NCBI GenBank assembly: GCA_014859225.1
Contig: JACUUP010000052.1
Coordinates: 1 to 9,286, forward strand
Length of the DNA stretch: 9,286 nucleotides
DNA from: Candidatus Aerophobota bacterium
GTDB lineage: Bacteria > Aerophobota > Aerophobia > Aerophobales > B3-G15
Direction: 5' to 3'
This document shows, piece after piece, positions 7,234 to 9,286 of this stretch. The notes under the pieces are model-generated. The model saw only the letters and a list, made by a program, of their open reading frames with translations, searched no databases and was not told the DNA's origin. The position numbers were made by a program, and so were the translations under genes. Position 1 is the first letter of the stretch. Every line of letters begins with the position of its first letter.

Positions 7234-7721
7234 TGGAAGATAGTAATCCCCCCTCCCGGGTAGGAGAGATTCTGCAGGATTTGGTTTGCAGATTTGGGAT
7301 GGATAACAAAATAAAGCAGTTAAACATCCTGAAGCTTTGGCCAGAAGTAGTGGGAGAGACGCTTAGCAAGCACTCACAGGCGGTTTCCATATCCAAAGGG
7401 AATCTGTTTGTAAAAGTTGACAATTCTGCCTGGTTGAGTGAGTTTTCTCATTTTAAAGAAAAAATTATTCTGAAATTTAATGAGAGGCATGGGGAACAGA
7501 TTGTAAAAAACATATACTTTCAGGTGGGAAGTATTTCTTCTTACCTACCCGGAGAAAAAAAGAAAATGGGTGGGGTGAGGAAGGTTAGATTAGAGAGAAA
7601 AGATGTGGAGTGGATAGATAAAATAGCAGCAAATGTAAAAGATGAGAATTTAAAAAAGGTTCTTAGAAGAATTTTGCTTAAGTATACAAGAGCACAAAAA
7701 ATGGCAAAAAACAAAAGGTGA
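7230..7721 (+). CDS. dciA: DUF721 / DciA-like protein (predicted replicative helicase loader)
   Basis: This 163-residue protein contains a DUF721 domain in about residues 8-105: VGEILQDLVCRFGM, then LNILKLWPEVVGETLSKHSQAVSISKGNLFVKVDNSAWLSEFSHFKEKIILKFNE, the W-x3-VG and alternating hydrophobic/basic pattern of the family. In other bacteria DciA helps load the replicative helicase DnaB at the origin when DnaC/DnaI is absent, so that role is inferred from family and position. The C-terminal 60 residues are lysine- and arginine-rich, fitting nucleic-acid contact. Its ATG at 7230 overlaps the recF stop; a second ATG at 7233 is equally possible, with GAGGG about 15 bases upstream. The order recF-DUF721 is common near bacterial origins. 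The domain assignment is confident and the exact function less so. Confidence 0.85.
   Translation: MMEDSNPPSRVGEILQDLVCRFGMDNKIKQLNILKLWPEVVGETLSKHSQAVSISKGNLFVKVDNSAWLSEFSHFKEKIILKFNERHGEQIVKNIYFQVGSISSYLPGEKKKMGGVRKVRLERKDVEWIDKIAANVKDENLKKVLRRILLKYTRAQKMAKNKR
7715..7721 (+). promoter_or_regulatory. Ribosome binding site before the 35-codon PstB-like frame
   Basis: AGGTGAG overlaps the DciA stop codon and lies six bases before a GTG at 7728. The spacing and sequence are good enough for initiation, which supports the short frame being, or having been, translated in coupling with dciA. Confidence 0.5.
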
Positions 7722-7727
7722 GAAAAA

Positions 7728-7835
7728 GTGAAAGACACAGCATTTAAAGCGCCAAAGGAAACTGAGAGGCTTTGCTTGACAGGGAAAAACTTTTCATTAT
7801 ACTATGGTGATTTGTTTGCTGTTTTGTATGATTAA
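7728..7835 (+). pseudogene. Truncated pstB-like remnant (N-terminal stump of an ABC ATPase), 35 codons
   Basis: A GTG at 7728 opens 35 codons ending at TAA 7833-7835. The product starts MKDTAFKAPKETERL and continues CLTGKNFSLYYGDLFAV, then LYD and stop. The stretch KNFSLYYGDLFAV closely resembles the beginning of phosphate-importer ATPases (PstB), where a (N/D)L-(N/S)-x-YYG-(D/K)-x-x-AL motif precedes KDI and, some residues later, Walker A. Here the match ends after AV and neither other forward frame resumes an ATPase, so no Walker A, signature or Walker B is present. The simplest reading is a pstB gene cut off by deletion or recombination near 7826. A short translated leader peptide for cooC is the alternative. 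The similarity is judged by eye from the family pattern, not from a search. Confidence 0.5.
7776..7803 (+). promoter_or_regulatory. Putative sigma-70-type promoter for cooC-cooS
   Basis: TTGACA at 7776-7781 is a perfect -35 box, and TATACT at 7798-7803 (16-base spacer) matches the -10 consensus at five of six positions. A transcript from about 7810 would carry a leader of about 75 bases to cooC. The caution is that both boxes lie inside the short PstB-like frame, where they encode Leu-Thr and part of Leu-Tyr-Tyr, so the match could be chance. Confidence 0.5.
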
Positions 7836-7884
7836 TGCAAGATTTATTAGATGTCAAACAGATATATATAAAGGTTTTTACTAA

Positions 7885-8658
7885 ATGAAAGTTGCAATCA
7901 CCGGTAAGGGAGGTGTAGGTAAAACTACGCTTGCCGCCGGATTAATTAAATACTTCGCACTCAAAGACAGGCAGGTATTTGCTATTGATGCTGACCCTGA
8001 CGCAAACCTTGCCTTGACTCTTTCCTTTCCCAATCCCTCCAAAATTACTCCTCTAATTGAGATGAAAAAATTAATTGAAGAGCGAACCGGAGCAAAACCC
8101 GGCACTCAAGCTCCTTTTTTTAAGTTAAATCCAAAAGTTAATGATATCCCGGATAAATATTTTGCCGAGCATGATGGAATAAAGCTTGCCGTTATGGGGA
8201 CAGTCAGGGGAGGGGGTATGGGATGCACCTGCCCGGAAAATGCTTTTTTAAAGGCGCTACTTTCACATCTTTTAGTGGAAAGAGACGAAGTAGTAGTTCT
8301 GGACATGGAAGCAGGTATAGAGCACCTTGGAAGAGGAACTGCAAAAGCGGTGGATAAGTTAGTTGTGGTAGTTGAGCCAGGTAAAAAAAGTATTGAGACC
8401 GCTTTTCGCATTAGAGACCTGGCTGCACAGTTGATAATTAAGAACATCTTAATAGTAGGTAACAAAACAAGAGGGGAAAAAGATAAAAATTATCTTATTG
8501 CCAGCATGCCTGATTTTAACTTTCTTGGATTTATAAGTTTTGATGAGAAAATTATTGAGGCAGATATTGATGGTTTTTCCCTCTGGGCTCAGGGTGAAAA
8601 ATTTAGACAAGAAATAGAAACAATCGTTAAAAATTTAACCTCAGGAGAAAATTTATGA
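7885..8658 (+). CDS. cooC: CODH nickel-insertion accessory ATPase CooC
   Basis: This 257-residue cytoplasmic P-loop ATPase of the MinD/NifH-like SIMIBI class matures the nickel-iron C-cluster of carbon-monoxide dehydrogenase. The deviant Walker A is KGGVGKTT at 8-15, with the signature lysine at K8 that works across the dimer. IDADPDANLA at 34-43 is the switch/Walker-like region. GGGMGCTCPENAF at 109-121 contains the CxC pair (C114, C116) known in CooC to bind nickel or zinc at the dimer interface. DMEAGIEHLGRGT at 140-152 is a family hallmark. The ATG at 7885 gives a start directly on the conserved KVAITGKGG; its ribosome site (AAGG at 7871-7874) is weak. It overlaps cooS by ATGA, and the partner adjacency makes the assignment to CODH rather than another Min-like ATPase very likely. 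Confidence 0.95.
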   Translation: MKVAITGKGGVGKTTLAAGLIKYFALKDRQVFAIDADPDANLALTLSFPNPSKITPLIEMKKLIEERTGAKPGTQAPFFKLNPKVNDIPDKYFAEHDGIKLAVMGTVRGGGMGCTCPENAFLKALLSHLLVERDEVVVLDMEAGIEHLGRGTAKAVDKLVVVVEPGKKSIETAFRIRDLAAQLIIKNILIVGNKTRGEKDKNYLIASMPDFNFLGFISFDEKIIEADIDGFSLWAQGEKFRQEIETIVKNLTSGENL

Positions 8659-9286
8659 GTAATGATAATGATAAGCTGAAAAATAGAAGTTTTGATAGAG
8701 CAACTCGATATATGTTAGAAAGGGCAGAAAATGAGTGTGTTTTGACAGCCTGGGACAGGTATGAGGCTATGCAGCCGCAATGCGGCTTTGGAAGTTTAGG
8801 GATATGTTGCAGAATATGCAGTATGGGACCTTGCAGGATTGACCCCTTCGCTGAAGAGGAACAAACCGGTATATGCGGAGCAAGTGCTGATACTATAGTT
8901 GCAAGGAATCTTGCCCGGATGATAGCCTCCGGAGCTGCAGCTCACTCGGACCATGGAAGAGATGTAGCCGATACACTGCTTCTTGCAGCAGAGGGTAAAA
9001 CAAAAGATTATCAGGTTAAGGATGAGCAAAAATTAAAAACTCTGGCTAAAGAATATGGGATTAAAGTTGAGGGGAGGAAAAAAGAAGAAATCGCTAAAGA
9101 GCTCGCCCAAAAAACTTTAGCTGAATTTGGCCAGCAGCATGGTGAGATAAGAATGCCCCTCAGGGCACCTAAAAAGCGAGTTAAGATATGGAGAGAATTA
9201 GGAATTGTGCCCAGGGGAGTTGACCGGGAAATTGTGGAGATGATGCACCGCACCCACATGGGAGTGGATAATGACTATAAAAATAT
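8655..9286 (+). CDS. cooS: Anaerobic Ni-Fe carbon-monoxide dehydrogenase catalytic subunit, N-terminal 210 residues (3' truncated by window edge)
   Basis: The ATG at 8655 overlaps the cooC stop and has AGGAGA at 8643-8648. The frame stays open to the window end, giving 210 of the usual roughly 630 residues. CODH oxidises CO, or reduces CO2 to CO for acetyl-CoA synthesis. Cysteines at 43, 51, 52, 55, 60 and 74 reproduce the spacing of the D-cluster pair and B-cluster four in known CooS (39, 47, 48, 51, 56, 70 in Carboxydothermus CODH-II, quoted from memory). ICCRICSMGPCRIDPF and TGICGASADTIVARN are family motifs, followed by AAHSDHGRDVADTLL. KRVKIWRELGIVPRGVDREIVEMMHRTHMGVD near 180-205 is also diagnostic. 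The nickel C-cluster ligands lie beyond the window, so an active enzyme cannot be confirmed, nor can pairing with acetyl-CoA synthase. Confidence 0.95.
   Translation, partial: MSNDNDKLKNRSFDRATRYMLERAENECVLTAWDRYEAMQPQCGFGSLGICCRICSMGPCRIDPFAEEEQTGICGASADTIVARNLARMIASGAAAHSDHGRDVADTLLLAAEGKTKDYQVKDEQKLKTLAKEYGIKVEGRKKEEIAKELAQKTLAEFGQQHGEIRMPLRAPKKRVKIWRELGIVPRGVDREIVEMMHRTHMGVDNDYKN

Noticed and set aside
7745-7775. Inverted repeat AAAGC ... GCTTT after dciA as a terminator
   Set aside because: Five base pairs with a loop of about 20 bases and no following T-run; it also lies within the PstB-like frame.

Overview
The window reads as part of a bacterial chromosome. All recognisable genes are on the + strand, tightly packed, with Shine-Dalgarno sequences and a moderate, AT-leaning base composition. 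The last two genes belong to the nickel carbon-monoxide dehydrogenase (CODH) system, which points to an anaerobe, possibly with a Wood-Ljungdahl-type or CO-oxidising metabolism. The species cannot be named from the sequence. An uncultured anaerobic lineage is plausible, but that is inference.

Positions 1-1889 hold a polar amino acid ABC importer: the 3' part of one permease, a second complete permease, and the ATPase, which overlaps the second permease by ATGA. The solute-binding protein is not in the window and may lie upstream. Next comes a threonine synthase-like PLP enzyme (1962-3179), followed at short spacing by tyrosyl-tRNA synthetase (3208-4404) and a YfcE/MJ0936-type metallophosphoesterase (4417-4908). 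No clear terminator separates these genes, so they may be one long transcription unit.

A near-consensus sigma-70-type promoter (TTGACA, 17 bases, TAAAAT) at 4933-4961 opens a replication/repair cluster: dnaN (sliding clamp), recF (TTG start) and a DUF721/DciA-like gene that overlaps recF. This is the middle of the classical dnaA-dnaN-recF-DUF721-gyrB order. Here, however, dnaN is preceded by the phosphoesterase rather than dnaA, and gyrB does not follow.

Immediately after the DciA-like gene is a 35-codon GTG-started reading frame with a good ribosome binding site. Its product resembles the first 30 or so residues of a phosphate-importer ATPase (PstB) and then stops. It is probably the stump of a truncated gene and may mark a rearrangement junction. 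A promoter-like TTGACA/TATACT pair lies inside it. Downstream are cooC (nickel-insertion ATPase for CODH) and the first 210 codons of cooS (CODH catalytic subunit), joined by another ATGA overlap; cooS runs off the window.

I saw no tRNA, rRNA, CRISPR array, insertion sequence or attachment site. The most interesting point is the junction at about 7722-7884, rather than any clearly new system.
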